A DNA stretch of 64,000 nt from Acidobacteriota bacterium (GCA_028874215.1 JAPPLF010000007.1:1-64000); one strand, 5' to 3'; shown: positions 35,045 to 43,910, counted from the stretch's first letter. The notes: generated by a model from the letters alone, not told the origin. Program-made: numbers and translations.

Positions 35045-36769
35045 TCAGGAGGGCTGAGAGGCCGGCGCCTGAGGATCGTCCCGGGACCCGGAACCGGAGC
35101 CGGACGTCGCTCGCCGAAGCAGTTCCCGGGCCTGCCGGAGCGTCGTCTCCGTCAGCGAATCGCCGGCCGTCATCCGAGCCAGTTCCCGAACCCGCTCGTC
35201 TCCTTCCAGGGCCTGGACCCGAATCACGGTCCGTCCCCCGCGAACTCCCTTGTCCACGTGCAGATGGCGTGTCGCGTGGCAGGCCAACTGAGGCCAATGG
35301 GAAACGCAGAACACCTGGTCGCGGCGGGCCAGGCGGGCTAATTTCAGGCCGACGGTGGACGCCACGCGGCCGCCGATGCCGGCGTCCACCTCATCGAAGA
35401 CCAGGGTCTTGGGATACGGCGCGAACGCGACCACCGATTTCAGGGCCAGCGTGATTCGCGAAAGCTCGCCTCCCGACGCCGTTCGCCCCAGAGGCCTGGG
35501 CGACTCCCCCGGGTTGGAACTGATGAGGAATTCGGCGGCATCCGTTCCCTGCCCCGTCTGGACCGACTCGTCGGTTTCGATCCCGACCCGGAATACGCAA
35601 CCGCCCATGGCCAGTTGGGAAAGCTCGTCCTCCACCCGCCGGCAAAACTCTCGCGCGTCTGTCCGGCGTTTCTGTGAGAGCTTCCGGGACAGCGAGAGAT
35701 ACCGCGATTCAAGGTCACTCTCCTCCCGAATCAACTCTTCCTCCCGCATCCGGGAGGAGTCCGCCGACGCCAACTCTTCCTCGATTTCCGCCTGGTGTTC
35801 GAGAACCTCCTCCAATGACGGCCCATACTTCCTCTTGATGCCCTCCAAGGCCGAGAGTTTTTCTCCGACTTCGTCCAGGCGCGCCGCGTCCCACTGGATC
35901 GACGCGGCGTAGTCCCGCAATTCCAGGCCCACTTCCTCTACTTGGTAACGGAGGTCGAGACTGCGCTCGGCCGCGGATTCCATATCCGGGTCGAGACGGC
36001 TGAGATCATGCAGCCGCTTGTGGGCTTGATCCATAAGAGCGAGAACGCTCGACTCCTGATCGTAAAGCAGCCGATAGCTCTCGTATGCGGCCTGGTGCCG
36101 GCTCTCCGCCGTCGCCAGGAGATCCCGCTCCCGCTCCAGCCTACGGTCCAGCCCCGGTTCCAGGGAAAGCTGTTCCAGCTCCGACCGCTGGAAACGGAGC
36201 GTCTCCATTCTCTCGCGCCGCCGGCTCGCGCCTTCCCGGAGCCGTTCGAGACGCCGGCGGACCGCCTCCAGATCGACGTAGACCTGCCGGACCCGGTCCA
36301 CCAGTTCCCCGTTTTCGCCAAAACCGTCCAGGTGCCGAAGGTGGGTTCGCGGCCGCAACAGGCTCTGTTGATCGTGCTGGCCGTGGATGTCCGCCATCAG
36401 GCTCCCCAGGCGAACCAGGGCGCCCAGCGTCGAAAGGTTTCCGTTGATGAAGATTCGATTGGCGCCGGTCCGGGAAATCTCGCGCCGGATCACTATTTCG
36501 CCGTCTTCGGCCTCCAGGCCCGTTTCCTCCAGAAGGGACCATGCAGGATGCCCGGGTTTCAGGGAGAAGACGCCCTCGACCCGGGCCTTGCCGAAGCCCT
36601 CTCGAATCATCTCCTGGGAGGCCCGTTCTCCTGCCAGTAGGGACACCGAATCCACCAGGATGGATTTCCCGGATCCGGTCTCGCCGGTGATCAGATTGAG
36701 CCCCGGGGCGAAATCCAGCTCCAGCCGGTCAATCAACGCGAAGTTGCTGATACGAAGGTACTTGAGCAT
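35045..36769 (-). CDS. recN: DNA repair protein RecN
   Basis: RecN is an SMC-like ATPase acting early in double-strand-break repair. From the ATG at 36769 it is 574 residues, beginning MLKYLRISNFALIDRLELDF as the family does. Walker A is GETGSGKS (29-36). A long central region rich in Glu, Arg and Leu forms the coiled coil, and the C-terminal head carries the signature region and LVFDEVDAGIGG. The open frame runs to 36877, but the extra 36 codons are not conserved-looking and cross the promoter. It is divergent from the tol operon. Confidence 0.95.
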   Translation of the reverse strand: MLKYLRISNFALIDRLELDFAPGLNLITGETGSGKSILVDSVSLLAGERASQEMIREGFGKARVEGVFSLKPGHPAWSLLEETGLEAEDGEIVIRREISRTGANRIFINGNLSTLGALVRLGSLMADIHGQHDQQSLLRPRTHLRHLDGFGENGELVDRVRQVYVDLEAVRRRLERLREGASRRRERMETLRFQRSELEQLSLEPGLDRRLERERDLLATAESRHQAAYESYRLLYDQESSVLALMDQAHKRLHDLSRLDPDMESAAERSLDLRYQVEEVGLELRDYAASIQWDAARLDEVGEKLSALEGIKRKYGPSLEEVLEHQAEIEEELASADSSRMREEELIREESDLESRYLSLSRKLSQKRRTDAREFCRRVEDELSQLAMGGCVFRVGIETDESVQTGQGTDAAEFLISSNPGESPRPLGRTASGGELSRITLALKSVVAFAPYPKTLVFDEVDAGIGGRVASTVGLKLARLARRDQVFCVSHWPQLACHATRHLHVDKGVRGGRTVIRVQALEGDERVRELARMTAGDSLTETTLRQARELLRRATSGSGSGSRDDPQAPASQPS

Positions 36770-36824
36770 GTCATGTCGAGGGGAGGCGAGGTCCGGTTTC
36801 GCCCTTGGCCCGGAAACAGGAATC

Positions 36825-36830
36825 ATTATA
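36825..36830 (-). promoter_or_regulatory. Candidate -10 element of recN
   Basis: A perfect TATAAT on the minus strand lies 55 bases before the recN ATG, in the divergent recN/tolQ gap. No -35 or LexA-type palindrome is apparent. It supports the shorter recN start. Confidence 0.4.
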
Positions 36831-36887
36831 GGGAAACCGGGCCTGCTCCGGGAGACGCGCGAGCCCGGATATGACATAGGCCTGTTC

Positions 36888-36893
36888 TACAAT
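36888..36893 (+). promoter_or_regulatory. Candidate -10 element of the tol operon
   Basis: TACAAT lies 46 bases before the tolQ ATG in the gap shared with recN. The ATG itself is preceded by GGGGGA. No -35 hexamer is recognisable. Confidence 0.35.
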
Positions 36894-36939
36894 TCGGTGG
36901 GTTGTTCTCGAAGGGATTGACCGTAGCAGCGGGGGAATA

Positions 36940-37659
36940 ATGGCAGGTGGTTGGCTGATTGCTCAGGGTTCCTTCGGCAGCTTCTGGTCTCTCATCGCCC
37001 AGAGCGGGCCTGTGGCCCTCCTGGTGCTTCTGGTCCTGCTCTTCTTCTCCGTTCTGTCTTGGACTATCATCGTATCCAAGGTCAGGGCCTACAAGAGGGT
37101 GGAAGAGCAGTCTTACGAGTTCACCGAGTTCTTCCGGCGCAGTTCGAGTCTCTCCGAGATCCACCGGGCCTGTGACGACTACCCGCTTTCGCCGCTGGCC
37201 GGAATATTCAAGGCCGGCTATCGGGAGTTGGATCATTGGATTCAAGCCAAGGGAGACGTGAGCCGGACCAACCCCATGGACCAGCACGTTGCCATACGCA
37301 GCATAGGCGGGTTGGAGAGAGCGTTGCGCAAGGCGGCCGGAGCCGAGATGACCACGCTGGAAGGCTCCCTGAGTTGGCTGGCGACGACGGGATCGGTCAC
37401 CCCGTTCATCGGCCTCTTCGGAACGGTCATCGGCATCATCAACGCGTTTCAGGGATTGGGAGAGGGTTCGGGCACCACCATCCAGGCCGTCGCTCCCGGG
37501 ATCAGCGAGGCCTTGGTCGCGACGGCGGCAGGCCTGTTCGCCGCAATTCCTGCGGTGATTGCCTACAACCATTTTCTGAACCGGCTGAAAGTCATCGGAA
37601 TCGAAATGGACGATTTCACCACCGAGCTCCTGAACCTGATCGAGCGGAGTTTCGCCTGA
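36940..37659 (+). CDS. tolQ: TolQ, inner-membrane motor protein of Tol-Pal
   Basis: TolQ and TolR form the proton-driven motor that energises the Tol-Pal system, which pulls the outer membrane inward at division. The 239-residue protein has three membrane segments (about 17-43, 140-162, 172-195). The family motif TGSVTPFIGLFGTVIGIINAF is near the second segment, with a large cytoplasmic loop before it. TolQ is preferred over ExbB because tolB, pal and cpoB follow. It is the first gene of a six-gene operon. Confidence 0.93.
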   Translation: MAGGWLIAQGSFGSFWSLIAQSGPVALLVLLVLLFFSVLSWTIIVSKVRAYKRVEEQSYEFTEFFRRSSSLSEIHRACDDYPLSPLAGIFKAGYRELDHWIQAKGDVSRTNPMDQHVAIRSIGGLERALRKAAGAEMTTLEGSLSWLATTGSVTPFIGLFGTVIGIINAFQGLGEGSGTTIQAVAPGISEALVATAAGLFAAIPAVIAYNHFLNRLKVIGIEMDDFTTELLNLIERSFA

Positions 37660-37793
37660 TGGAACGGATCCGCAGCCGCGGCGGCCGATTCGTCCGGCAG
37701 TTGCGTTTTCGGACGGAACGGTACCCGTCAGCTTGCGTCCGGCGGCACAGCGGCCTTTGCAACAGGAGGGCTGCGTGGCCTTCTCCGGCATAA
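37659..37793 (+). CDS. Possible 44-codon ORF between tolQ and tolR
   Basis: An ATG overlaps the tolQ stop codon (TGATG) and opens a 44-codon frame that ends just inside tolR, filling the otherwise unexplained 115-base gap. The product would be very Arg-rich with no membrane segment. Termination-reinitiation coupling is plausible from the overlap, but GC-rich sequence yields such frames by chance. I consider it unproven. Confidence 0.15.
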   Translation: MERIRSRGGRFVRQLRFRTERYPSACVRRHSGLCNRRAAWPSPA

Positions 37794-38194
37794 ATCCGAC
37801 TCGGCCTTCCATGTCCGAGATCAACGTCACTCCGTTGGTGGACGTCGTATTGGTCCTCCTGATCATCTTCATGGTGACGGCGCCGATCCTCCAGACCGGA
37901 ATCGAAGTCAATCTTCCCCGGACGCGCACTGTTTCCAACGTCGATCCGGAGCAGCGCGCCGTGGTGACCATCGGACGCGAGGAAACCCTGTACTATGGGT
38001 CCTCACCTTTGAATTTCAATGAGTTGGGCGACCGGTTGAAGACCGATATCGGGTCCGGGAACCTGCCCGTGTTCCTCCAGGCCGACGAGGACGTCCGCTG
38101 GAAAACGATCGTCACCGTCATGGACGCAATCCGGCTCTCGGGATACACGAATATCCAGGTCGTGACCCGGCCTTTCAAGGAGAAGGCCCCGTAG
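37775..38194 (+). CDS. tolR: TolR, inner-membrane motor partner of TolQ
   Basis: The 139-residue protein has one N-terminal membrane segment, with the proton-relay aspartate D23 in NVTPLVDVVLVLLIIFMV, and a periplasmic peptidoglycan-binding domain. The start is GTG 37775, chosen for a perfect AGGAGG six bases upstream; the frame is open 14 codons earlier without support. It is 115 bases after tolQ and 17 bases before the TolA/TonB-like gene. Confidence 0.93.
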   Translation: MAFSGINPTRPSMSEINVTPLVDVVLVLLIIFMVTAPILQTGIEVNLPRTRTVSNVDPEQRAVVTIGREETLYYGSSPLNFNELGDRLKTDIGSGNLPVFLQADEDVRWKTIVTVMDAIRLSGYTNIQVVTRPFKEKAP

Positions 38195-38211
38195 GCCGCC
38201 GCAGGAAACCG

Positions 38212-39045
38212 ATGCCGCAAAGCCGAATCCTGATCACCCACGTCAAGAGCGACCGCCTTTCGCGTCCCTTCGTCTTTTCGACGGTGGGGCACGCCGTTCT
38301 GTTTCTGGGCGCCACCTTCGTGACCGACCTTTTCCCACCTGTGGAGATCGTCAGCGGAAGCACCGGCGCGGGCGGAGGCCAGGGAGGAAACCTGGTCTCG
38401 GTCGGCCTGGCGGCCGATCTGGGCGGCGGCGCCGGCATGTACAAGCCGGCAGTGACCCCCAGAGTCCAGGCGGCTCCTCCTCCCCAGACCAAGCGGAAAC
38501 AGGAGGTGACCCCGAAGCCCGCGCCCGACCAGATCGAGTTTCAGCAGAAGACTTCGCGCAAGCGCCGGTCACGTCCCAAGAAAAAAGCTCCTGTCCCCTC
38601 CCGCGCCGGTTCCAAGGACTCCCAATCCAACGCCAAGGCCCAAGTCCCCCGGAAAGCCGACGCCGGCAGCGGTGGCACCGGTGGAGCCCCGTCGGGATCC
38701 GGGGGTGGATTCGGCGGTGGACAGGGAGTGCGCGTCGGCAGCGGCACCGGGCAGGAGGGATTGCACTCCTGGTACGCTCGCCAGGTCGAGCAGCGGGTGG
38801 GACAGAACTGGCTCCGGGCTTCGTTGGGTGGGCTGGCAAGACCCGTGGAAACGGTCGTCAGCTTCGAGGTGCTGCGAAACGGCCGGATCCATCGGATCAA
38901 ATTGGAGCAGGCCAGCGGCGTTCGAGCCGTTGATCTGGCCGCTCAACGCGCCATCCGCGCCAGCAGCCCATTGCCCGCTCTTCCACCGGAGTTGCGAAAC
39001 CGAAGAGTGCGATTTGTGACCTACTTCCAATATCCCCCACGGTGA
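38212..39045 (+). CDS. TolA/TonB-like periplasm-spanning protein
   Basis: The 277-residue protein sits where TolA belongs. It has an N-terminal membrane anchor (about 22-40), a Gly-rich stretch, a Lys/Arg/Pro/Gly-rich linker (about 75-185) and a C-terminal TonB_C-type domain (about 190-277) containing VVSFEVLRNGRIHRIKL and AAQRAIRASSPLPALP. In Tol-Pal it would link TolQR to TolB and Pal. The linker is low-complexity and shorter than the long helix of E. coli TolA. Sequence alone does not separate TolA from TonB; position favours TolA. AGGA lies five bases before the ATG. Confidence 0.85.
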   Translation: MPQSRILITHVKSDRLSRPFVFSTVGHAVLFLGATFVTDLFPPVEIVSGSTGAGGGQGGNLVSVGLAADLGGGAGMYKPAVTPRVQAAPPPQTKRKQEVTPKPAPDQIEFQQKTSRKRRSRPKKKAPVPSRAGSKDSQSNAKAQVPRKADAGSGGTGGAPSGSGGGFGGGQGVRVGSGTGQEGLHSWYARQVEQRVGQNWLRASLGGLARPVETVVSFEVLRNGRIHRIKLEQASGVRAVDLAAQRAIRASSPLPALPPELRNRRVRFVTYFQYPPR

Positions 39046-39062
39046 AATCAAGGGATTGCATC

Positions 39063-40403
39063 ATGTCTCCAGCCATTTCGTCTTTGGCCACTGTCCTCAT
39101 CCTCACGCTCCTCGCGCCGACGGGAATGGCGCAGCCGTCCGACGTCAAGATCTACCCCAAGGCTCGAGAGAGCACGCGCCTGGCGGTGGCCGACTTCGTG
39201 GCCCGGACAGCGGTCACTCCGCAGACCCGGACGGCCGCGAAGGTCTTCAATGACGTTCTCTGGACGGATCTCAAATTTTCGGCATTCTTCGAAATGCCGT
39301 CCAAGAGCTTCTATCCCTTGAAGCCGCTGCGGTCGCCGCAGGACGTGAGTTTCGATCACTGGCAGGCGCCGACTCTGGACGTCGACTTTCTGGCCTTCGG
39401 CAACCTCCACGTGGATGCCGCCGGAGCCATGATCGAAGGTTACCTCTACGACGTGAAAACGCGCCAGCAGGTGCTTGGAAAGCGCTATTCCGTATCCGAC
39501 GTGACGCTGATTCGAAGGGTTGCCCACCAGTTGGCGGACCAGATCGTCTACCAGTTGTCGGCCGGCACCAGCCAGGGTGTGGCCAGCACGCACATCACCT
39601 ACAGCTCGCTGAAATCGGGGAGCAAGGAAATCTACACCATGGACTATGACGGTTCCAACGTCCGAACCGTCACCGCCAACCAGGGAATCAACAAGTTTCC
39701 CGACTGGTCCGAAGACAATTCAAAACTGGCCTTCGTGACCATTCTGCCCGGAAGCGCCCGCTGGCAGTTCTGGATCCAGAGCCTGCAAGGGGGCCGGAGC
39801 GTCATTCCAACACCGACTTCATATGTGTCGTCACCGGCGTTCTCCCCCGATGGCCGGCAGATCGCCTACTCCGCCCGCGGCCGCGGGCATTCCAATGCGG
39901 ACATCTATGTGTCGAACGCTGACGGATCCGGCAAGAACAACATCTCCAACCATCCGGCTATCGACACTTCGCCGACCTGGAGCCCCTCGTCCCGGCAGAT
40001 CGCCTTCATCTCGGACCGGACCGGACGGCCCCAACTCTGGCTCATGGATGCCGACGGATCCGACCTCCGGCAATTGGTGTCGGAAGGAGGCCACTGCGAC
40101 AGTCCCAGTTGGGCCCCGGACGGAAGACACATCATCTACTCTTGGCAGGCCCCAAAACGTTGGAAACACGATGTTTATATAGTAGAAGTGGCCAGCGGAA
40201 AGATTTTCCAGCTGACCTCGGGAACCGGAAGCAACGAACATCCCGACTGGTCCCCGGACGGCAGGCACATCGTCTTCCAGAGTACTCGAACCGGTTCCAA
40301 ACAACTGTTCATCATGAATGCCGACGGCAAGAGTAGAAGGCAAATTACGGCCTATGGTATAAACGAAAGTCCAGCTTGGTCAGGCTACCTGACCCGTCCC
40401 TGA
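39063..40403 (+). CDS. tolB: TolB, periplasmic beta-propeller of Tol-Pal
   Basis: TolB binds Pal and TolA in the periplasm. The product has a clear Sec signal peptide ending near GMA-Q (about residue 22), an N-terminal alpha/beta domain, and a six-bladed propeller made of repeats such as SPAFSPDGRQIAYSARG, SPTWSPSSRQIAFISDRTG and HPDWSPDGRHIVFQSTRTG. I choose ATG 39063, which has AAGGGA eight bases upstream. A GTG at 39042 overlaps the preceding stop as GTGA and would add seven residues before the signal peptide. Confidence 0.94.
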   Translation: MSPAISSLATVLILTLLAPTGMAQPSDVKIYPKARESTRLAVADFVARTAVTPQTRTAAKVFNDVLWTDLKFSAFFEMPSKSFYPLKPLRSPQDVSFDHWQAPTLDVDFLAFGNLHVDAAGAMIEGYLYDVKTRQQVLGKRYSVSDVTLIRRVAHQLADQIVYQLSAGTSQGVASTHITYSSLKSGSKEIYTMDYDGSNVRTVTANQGINKFPDWSEDNSKLAFVTILPGSARWQFWIQSLQGGRSVIPTPTSYVSSPAFSPDGRQIAYSARGRGHSNADIYVSNADGSGKNNISNHPAIDTSPTWSPSSRQIAFISDRTGRPQLWLMDADGSDLRQLVSEGGHCDSPSWAPDGRHIIYSWQAPKRWKHDVYIVEVASGKIFQLTSGTGSNEHPDWSPDGRHIVFQSTRTGSKQLFIMNADGKSRRQITAYGINESPAWSGYLTRP

Positions 40404-40431
40404 GTGTGATTTTTCCTTCCAAGGAGGTCCA

Positions 40432-41202
40432 ATGAACAGAGGCTTTCTGGTCACAGTGCGATTCGTTCCCTGTGTGTTAATTCTGCTGGCGGTGGGAAGC
40501 TGCAAGAAAAAGCCCCCTCCGGCCGTTGCGGCTGCCGACGCTCCAGCGGTGGCGGCCCCCACCAAACCGGCGGCCGTCATGCCGACCATTGAAATTACGG
40601 CGGAGCCCGGCACCATCGAGCGGGGCAGCCAAACGACGTTGAGTTGGAAGAGCACGGATGCCACTTCCGTACTTATCGACGGAGGTGTTGGCAACGTCGC
40701 CGAAACCGGTTCCCTGGTCCTCTCTCCAGCGGAGTCCACCACGTATACGGCCATCGCCCGCGGCAGCGGCGGCAGTGCCCGTGACAGCACCCGTGTAACG
40801 GTGGTGCCCAAGAGGGCTGACAAACTGTCGGTCACGGATATAGAAGGACTTCAGCGGGCCATCGACGATGGGAGGGTCCGTCCCATCTTCTTCGACTATG
40901 ACAAGGCCCTGTTGAGCTCCAAGTCGCAGCGGATCCTGGAGGAGAACGCTCGCTGGATCAAAAGGTTCCCGACGGCGACGGTCATCGTCGAGGGACACTG
41001 CGACGAACGTGGCAGCGAAGAGTACAACCTGGCTCTGGGAGATCGCCGGTCCCAGGCGACTCGCGACTACCTGCTGGACGCCAGCGTGAGTCCGACTCAG
41101 TTGGAAGCCCTCTCCTTCGGCGAGGAGCGTCCCTTCGAGAGCTGTCACGACGAGACCTGTTGGAGCAAGAACCGCCGCGCCCATTTCGCCGTCAAACGAT
41201 AG
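40432..41202 (+). CDS. pal: Pal, peptidoglycan-associated lipoprotein with an inserted Ig-like domain
   Basis: Pal anchors the outer membrane to peptidoglycan. The 256-residue precursor has a lipobox ending VGSC (lipidated C24) and a Pro/Ala-rich linker. An Ig-like domain (about 50-126) contains AEPGTIERGSQTTLSWKS and PAESTTYTA. The OmpA-like domain (about 145-256) contains IFFDYDKA, VEGHCDERGSEEYNLALGDRR and the C-terminal RRAHFAVKR. The Ig-like insert is absent from E. coli Pal and resembles the Ig-like domain of the giant protease at 18174-18407. The start has a perfect AAGGAGGT. It follows tolB by 28 bases. Confidence 0.95.
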   Translation: MNRGFLVTVRFVPCVLILLAVGSCKKKPPPAVAAADAPAVAAPTKPAAVMPTIEITAEPGTIERGSQTTLSWKSTDATSVLIDGGVGNVAETGSLVLSPAESTTYTAIARGSGGSARDSTRVTVVPKRADKLSVTDIEGLQRAIDDGRVRPIFFDYDKALLSSKSQRILEENARWIKRFPTATVIVEGHCDERGSEEYNLALGDRRSQATRDYLLDASVSPTQLEALSFGEERPFESCHDETCWSKNRRAHFAVKR

Positions 41203-41331
41203 GGGCAGGCGTTGAACTTTCCGCTCGGTCGTGGGACAGGAGAGACAGCTTGCCCCGGTCCCACGGATGCCGGCGGTGGATTGTACGGGATGTCCGGCCA
41301 TTACCGGAGGAACTCAACCTAGGAGCAGGCC

Positions 41332-42162
41332 ATGAAACTGTCAGCAGCCGTTCTCACGCCAGTATCGCTCGGATTATTCGCCTTCTCGATGGGCGGCACC
41401 AAGGAGGAGATCATTCGTCTGCAGAGCGATGTTCTTCAGCTCTCGAACCAGATTCGCTTGCTCCAGAAGAGCAACGACGAGACCGGATCCGTGTTCAAGT
41501 CCCTTCTGGAACAGTTGAATGATCAGGTGGCACAGATGAATCTGGCGACCGATGAGTTGCACCGGACCATGCAGGATCAGAAGACGGATGTCTTCAACCT
41601 GGTCACTTCGATCCGATCGGAAGTCCAGAATCTAAGCGTAAAACTGGACGACACCAACAACCGGCTGGCGTCCGTGCAGAAACAGCAGGAAGAGCAGCAA
41701 CTCAGAATGCAGTCGCTGAGAACGGCGCCGGCGAGCGCCGAGGGCAGGATCCAGCCCGATCAAGCCTACGCTGCCGCCTACAATGACTACATCATCGGAA
41801 ACTACGACTTGGCCATCGCCGGTTTTCAGGACCTCCTGGCCAGCCATCCGGACAGCGAGTACAGCGACAACGCCCTCTACTACAGCGGCAGGTGTTCACT
41901 GGAGCAGAAGCGCTACGAACAGGCCATCCAAAACTTCGACCAGGTCATCAACCTGTATCCCAAGGGAGACAAGACAGCGGAGGCCTATTTCAAGAAGGCT
42001 CAGGTCTACCAGCACCTGCAGAAAAATACGGATGCCATCGACACCTTTAGGGAACTGATCGAAATCTTTCCGGATTCTCAGGAAGCGGTCCGCGCGCAAC
42101 AGGAACTGGAGCGGATGGGCGTGGATGTCGCCCAGACCAATCGGCGTTCCAGCCGCAGATGA
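41332..42162 (+). CDS. cpoB: CpoB/YbgF, Tol-Pal accessory TPR protein
   Basis: CpoB coordinates Tol-Pal constriction with septal peptidoglycan synthesis in E. coli. The 276-residue protein has a short N-terminal signal-like segment, a coiled-coil region (about 23-125, rich in Gln, Leu and Asp) and C-terminal tetratricopeptide repeats (about 145-265), including AAYNDYIIGNYDLAIAGF and DNALYYSGRCSLEQKRYEQA. AGGAG lies six bases before the ATG. It ends the tol operon and converges on ssb. Confidence 0.92.
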   Translation: MKLSAAVLTPVSLGLFAFSMGGTKEEIIRLQSDVLQLSNQIRLLQKSNDETGSVFKSLLEQLNDQVAQMNLATDELHRTMQDQKTDVFNLVTSIRSEVQNLSVKLDDTNNRLASVQKQQEEQQLRMQSLRTAPASAEGRIQPDQAYAAAYNDYIIGNYDLAIAGFQDLLASHPDSEYSDNALYYSGRCSLEQKRYEQAIQNFDQVINLYPKGDKTAEAYFKKAQVYQHLQKNTDAIDTFRELIEIFPDSQEAVRAQQELERMGVDVAQTNRRSSRR

Positions 42163-42177
42163 CTCCGCGTCGACGGG

Positions 42178-42612
42178 TCAGAACGGGATGTCGTCGTCGG
42201 TGATCTCCACCTCCTGGGACGGCTGAGACGGCTGCGAAGCGCGGGAGGCAGGCCGCTGGGCTCCTTGCCCCATCCCCATCTCGTCTGACCGAGAACCCAA
42301 CATCTGCATGTTTCGAGCCACTATTTCAGTGGTGCGCCGTCGGTTTCCGTCCCGATCCTCCCACTCCCGGGTCTGGATTTGCCCCTCGATAAAGACGAGG
42401 CGTCCCTTACGCAGATACCGCTCGCAAATCTCCGCCAGCCTGCTCCAGACGACGATCTGGTGCCACTCGGTCCGGCGTTGCCTCTCCCCGTTCTTATCGG
42501 TCCAGGACTCGTCTGTCGCCAGGGAGAAGTTGGCTACCGGAGTACCCGACGCCGTGTGTCGAACCTCCGGGTCCCGACCCAGTCTTCCCACCAAGATTGC
42601 CTTGTTGACCAT
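42178..42612 (-). CDS. ssb: Single-stranded DNA-binding protein
   Basis: SSB coats single-stranded DNA during replication and repair. The 144-residue protein has the OB-fold (MVNKAILVGRLGRDPEVRHT, TEWHQIVVW, GRLVFIEGQIQTREWEDRDG), a Gln/Ser/Pro-rich linker and the partner-binding acidic tip DDDIPF. ATG 42612 is six bases after AAGGAGG. The in-frame TTG two codons earlier directly abuts that sequence and is unlikely. Confidence 0.96.
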   Translation of the reverse strand: MVNKAILVGRLGRDPEVRHTASGTPVANFSLATDESWTDKNGERQRRTEWHQIVVWSRLAEICERYLRKGRLVFIEGQIQTREWEDRDGNRRRTTEIVARNMQMLGSRSDEMGMGQGAQRPASRASQPSQPSQEVEITDDDIPF

Positions 42613-42642
42613 TCTCAACCTCCTTCCTCAATCCTCCTTCTC

Positions 42643-42648
42643 ACTATA
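42643..42648 (-). promoter_or_regulatory. Candidate -10 element of ssb
   Basis: TATAGT on the minus strand lies 30 bases before the ssb ATG, leaving room for the AAGGAGG ribosome site in a short leader. No -35 is recognised. Confidence 0.35.
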
Positions 42649-42661
42649 ACGACCGACCCCG

Positions 42662-42691
42662 AAAAAAACGCGTGCCGGCCTGCAACCGCAC
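42662..42691 (-). terminator. Likely terminator of the HtrA-type protease gene
   Basis: On the minus strand GTGCGG and CCGGCAC pair (one bulged G) around TTGCAGG, then GCG and a run of seven T follow. It is 55 bases after the protease stop codon and just before the ssb promoter. Confidence 0.45.
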
Positions 42692-42745
42692 TGCCCCCTC
42701 GGAGAGTCGACCCGCTTGGCAGGTTTCGGCGGACGGTGGGTCCGT

Positions 42746-43897
42746 TCAGATGCGGCGTGCCCCGAACCGTTCGTATCCGACCAGTTCGATGACCGTCTCG
42801 ATTCGTCGATCCCCTCGATGGAAGCTGGCGCCGATCCGGTCTCCGGGCCGCTTGTCGGCCAGCAAACGGACCAGGTCATCGTGGCTCCGAACGGGCTGGC
42901 CGTCCAGGGAGACCAGAATGTCACCACCGATGATGAGGAAGAAGTTTCCCAGCAGGACCCTCCGGCGGCCGCCCCTCAGTCCGGCCAGATCCGAAGAACT
43001 CCCCTGCTCCACCCGTTCGATCAGAAGCCCTTCCTGAACCGGCAGCTTCAGTGCGCTCGCCAACCCCGGCGTCAGCGCTCGTCCCTGGACTCCGAACCAG
43101 GGACGGCGAACGTATCCCAGGGAGACCAGATCGGGAACGATACGACGCAGTATGTTCACCGGGACGGCGAAACCGATCCCGGCGCTCTCGCCGGATCTGG
43201 AGTAGATGGCGGTGTTGATTCCGATGAGCTCCCCTTCAGTGTTCAACAGCGGCCCCCCGCTGTTTCCGGGATTGATGGCGGCGTCGCTCTGGATGACGTT
43301 TTCGATGACTCCCGAGTCGGTTCTCAGGCTCCGGCCCAGGGAAGAGATGATTCCCGTCGTCAACGTGTGCTCGAATCCGAAGGGATTGCCGATGGCCAGA
43401 ACCTTCTGCCCGACCTTCAGGTTGTCGCTGCTCCCCAGCTCGATGGGATGAAGTTTTTCGGCCGGACAATCGATCTCCAGGATCGCCAGATCGTTGAATC
43501 GATCGGTCCCCAGAACCTTGGCCTCGTAGCTGCTCTTGTCGTAGAGGGTGACTTCGATGCGGCTGGCCTCCTGAACGACATGGAAATTGGTCACGATGCG
43601 GCCCTTGCGGTCGATGACGACACCGCTGCCCACCCCCCGCCGCGGGATGACGTCGAACCAGAAGTTCCGCTCCAGCGTGGTGCTGGTCACGTTGACCACG
43701 CCCGGTCCCAGCTCGTCATAGATGCGGATGTTGATGTCTTCGTCCTGGGTTCGGACGGTGCCGACCGTCTGCGTCCGGGGTTTGGTGTACCCGGCATGGG
43801 CCGGCTCGGGAACCGGCCACCGAATCAGGAAGACCACCAGCGCGGTGGAAAGCAGACTGCTGGCCAGAACCAGCTTCCAGAATTCCGTCCTCTTCAT
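42746..43897 (-). CDS. HtrA/DegP-type S1C serine protease with one PDZ domain
   Basis: This is a membrane-anchored periplasmic quality-control protease, 383 residues from ATG 43897. It has an N-terminal membrane segment (about 8-25), a trypsin-like domain with the full triad H106 (TNFHVV), D136 (FNDLAIL) and S213 (GNSGGPLL), and one C-terminal PDZ domain (about 290-380). The frame is open 15 codons further upstream, but the chosen ATG has a perfect TATAAT seven bases before it and starts the signal anchor. One PDZ domain is closer to DegS-type proteins than to DegP, though no regulatory partner is seen nearby. Confidence 0.93.
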   Translation of the reverse strand: MKRTEFWKLVLASSLLSTALVVFLIRWPVPEPAHAGYTKPRTQTVGTVRTQDEDINIRIYDELGPGVVNVTSTTLERNFWFDVIPRRGVGSGVVIDRKGRIVTNFHVVQEASRIEVTLYDKSSYEAKVLGTDRFNDLAILEIDCPAEKLHPIELGSSDNLKVGQKVLAIGNPFGFEHTLTTGIISSLGRSLRTDSGVIENVIQSDAAINPGNSGGPLLNTEGELIGINTAIYSRSGESAGIGFAVPVNILRRIVPDLVSLGYVRRPWFGVQGRALTPGLASALKLPVQEGLLIERVEQGSSSDLAGLRGGRRRVLLGNFFLIIGGDILVSLDGQPVRSHDDLVRLLADKRPGDRIGASFHRGDRRIETVIELVGYERFGARRI

Positions 43898-43904
43898 GGA
43901 CCCA

Positions 43905-43910
43905 ATTATA
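43905..43910 (-). promoter_or_regulatory. Candidate leaderless promoter (-10) of the HtrA-type gene
   Basis: TATAAT on the minus strand is exactly seven bases before the ATG and begins right after the stop codon of the upstream MFS gene. The start codon has no Shine-Dalgarno sequence. The protease can therefore be made apart from the tsaB-MFS transcript. Confidence 0.45.
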
